A DNA stretch of 64,000 bases from positions 230,456,109 to 230,520,108 of the forward strand of contig CM066033.1 in the NCBI GenBank assembly GCA_033557465.1, read 5' to 3'. Under the pieces are notes generated by a model. The model was not told where the DNA came from and made no database searches. It worked only from the letters and a program-made list of their open reading frames with translations. Position numbers and translations under genes: made by a program. Below are positions 63,637 through 64,000 of this stretch, one piece after another. The stretch comes from Ichthyophis bannanicus. Taxonomy: Eukaryota; Chordata; Amphibia; Gymnophiona; Ichthyophiidae. Each line of letters begins with the position of its first letter. Position 1 is the first letter of the stretch.

Positions 63637-64000
63637 TGTTCCCCCAGCTAGCCTCCAGCAGAAGCGGCAGCTCTCCCCATCAGGGGATCGAGCGGGAACA
63701 GCGGCCATCTTCGGAGCAGCCTGCCCAATCGGGGCAGCCGCTGCTTCACTTAAAAAGAAGCGCCATCGGGCGCGCCCGCGCCTGAGGGCCTCGCCAGAGG
63801 GCCCTTTGGTGTGGCCCTTAGGCGGGGGCCACAGACCACCAAAGCAACCTCATGCAGCTCTCCCAGGAGGGAGAAGAACTGCCCACTACAACCCCAGCAA
63901 CACCGACCCGACCTCGTGCTACCCAATCGGGGCAGAGCACCGCCGACTTGGGAGACGCACCACAGGCGCACCCGCGCCTCTTAAGCAGCGGCCCCACATC
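63637..64000. other. GC-rich, CpG-rich unclassified segment at the window edge
   Basis: CCCAATCGGGGCAG occurs at about 63724 and 63925, each followed at some distance by CGCCCGCGCCT or CACCCGCGCCTC. This suggests two diverged copies of a roughly 200-bp unit. It could be a LINE 5' UTR, an LTR or a host CpG island. It is cut by the window edge. Confidence 0.35.

Noticed and set aside
1..64000. Host protein-coding exons, tRNA, rRNA or snRNA genes
   Set aside because: No exon-like conserved coding segment outside mobile elements, and no tRNA or rRNA signature, was noticed. A search with tRNAscan-type and protein-alignment tools would be decisive, since small exons cannot be excluded by eye.

Overview
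The window looks like intergenic DNA from a large, transposon-rich vertebrate genome. An amphibian is likely, and a caecilian is my best guess, because DIRS-type tyrosine-recombinase retrotransposons sit together with L1/Tx1, CR1 and L2 LINEs, Tc1/mariner and hAT elements. No host gene, rRNA, tRNA or CRISPR array could be supported. Almost every real coding signal belongs to a mobile element, so the annotation is mostly an order of insertions. The species is an inference; the element classes are read from protein motifs, terminal repeats and target-site duplications.

Left part (1-9540): two DIRS elements on the minus strand. Element 1 (1-4736, running off the left edge) has an intact gag, an intact RT/RNase H/methyltransferase-like ORF and an open tyrosine recombinase (YR) frame. 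Its right terminus cuts the YR gene of element 2 (4737-9540), which is older: its gag is broken and the catalytic Arg of its YR is Cys. 9541-15508 is mostly non-coding, with a MITE, an unclassified 1.5-kb unit with a 228-codon ORF, a minus-strand L1-ORF1-type remnant and one DIRS end fragment.

Middle (15509-48300): a single old CR1-like LINE split by a stack of insertions. An L1 (15832-36561) sits in its endonuclease region. A Tc1 (17321-29161) sits in that L1, a gag-only DIRS (element B, 17830-28279) sits in the Tc1 transposase, and a young L1 (19096-24523, 15-bp target duplication, poly-A, nearly intact ORFs) sits in element B. The same outer L1 also carries gag-only DIRS element C (30126-36259), which holds a 776-bp miniature DIRS (32194-32969). 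Further right the CR1-like LINE is cut by an old full-length DIRS (element E, 38093-47887), itself cut by a CR1 (39597-43888) in its YR gene. Removing each insertion brings the interrupted sequences back together, in two cases in reading frame.

Right part (48301-64000): CR1 3' ends, MITEs, a palindromic hAT MITE with an 8-bp duplication, an L2-like LINE (52590-55510), a second Tc1 inside a minus-strand CR1 fragment, the left end of a second DIRS family (from 58090), a third gag-only DIRS (element D, 58691-63636), and an unexplained GC-rich segment at the right edge.

How the parts work together: elements 1, 2 and E carry the whole machinery (gag, RT/RNase H, MT-like domain, YR). B, C and D have lost pol in a shared decayed form but keep recognisable gag and the same termini, and the miniature copy keeps only the terminal repeats and the internal complementary region. 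This is a complete parasite hierarchy: autonomous, gag-only and ends-only. All DIRS copies lie in the same orientation, gag and RT are linked through a conserved TTT TGA C that puts RT in the +1 frame, and the gag of the non-autonomous lineage carries one to three copies of a repeat module that the autonomous gags lack.
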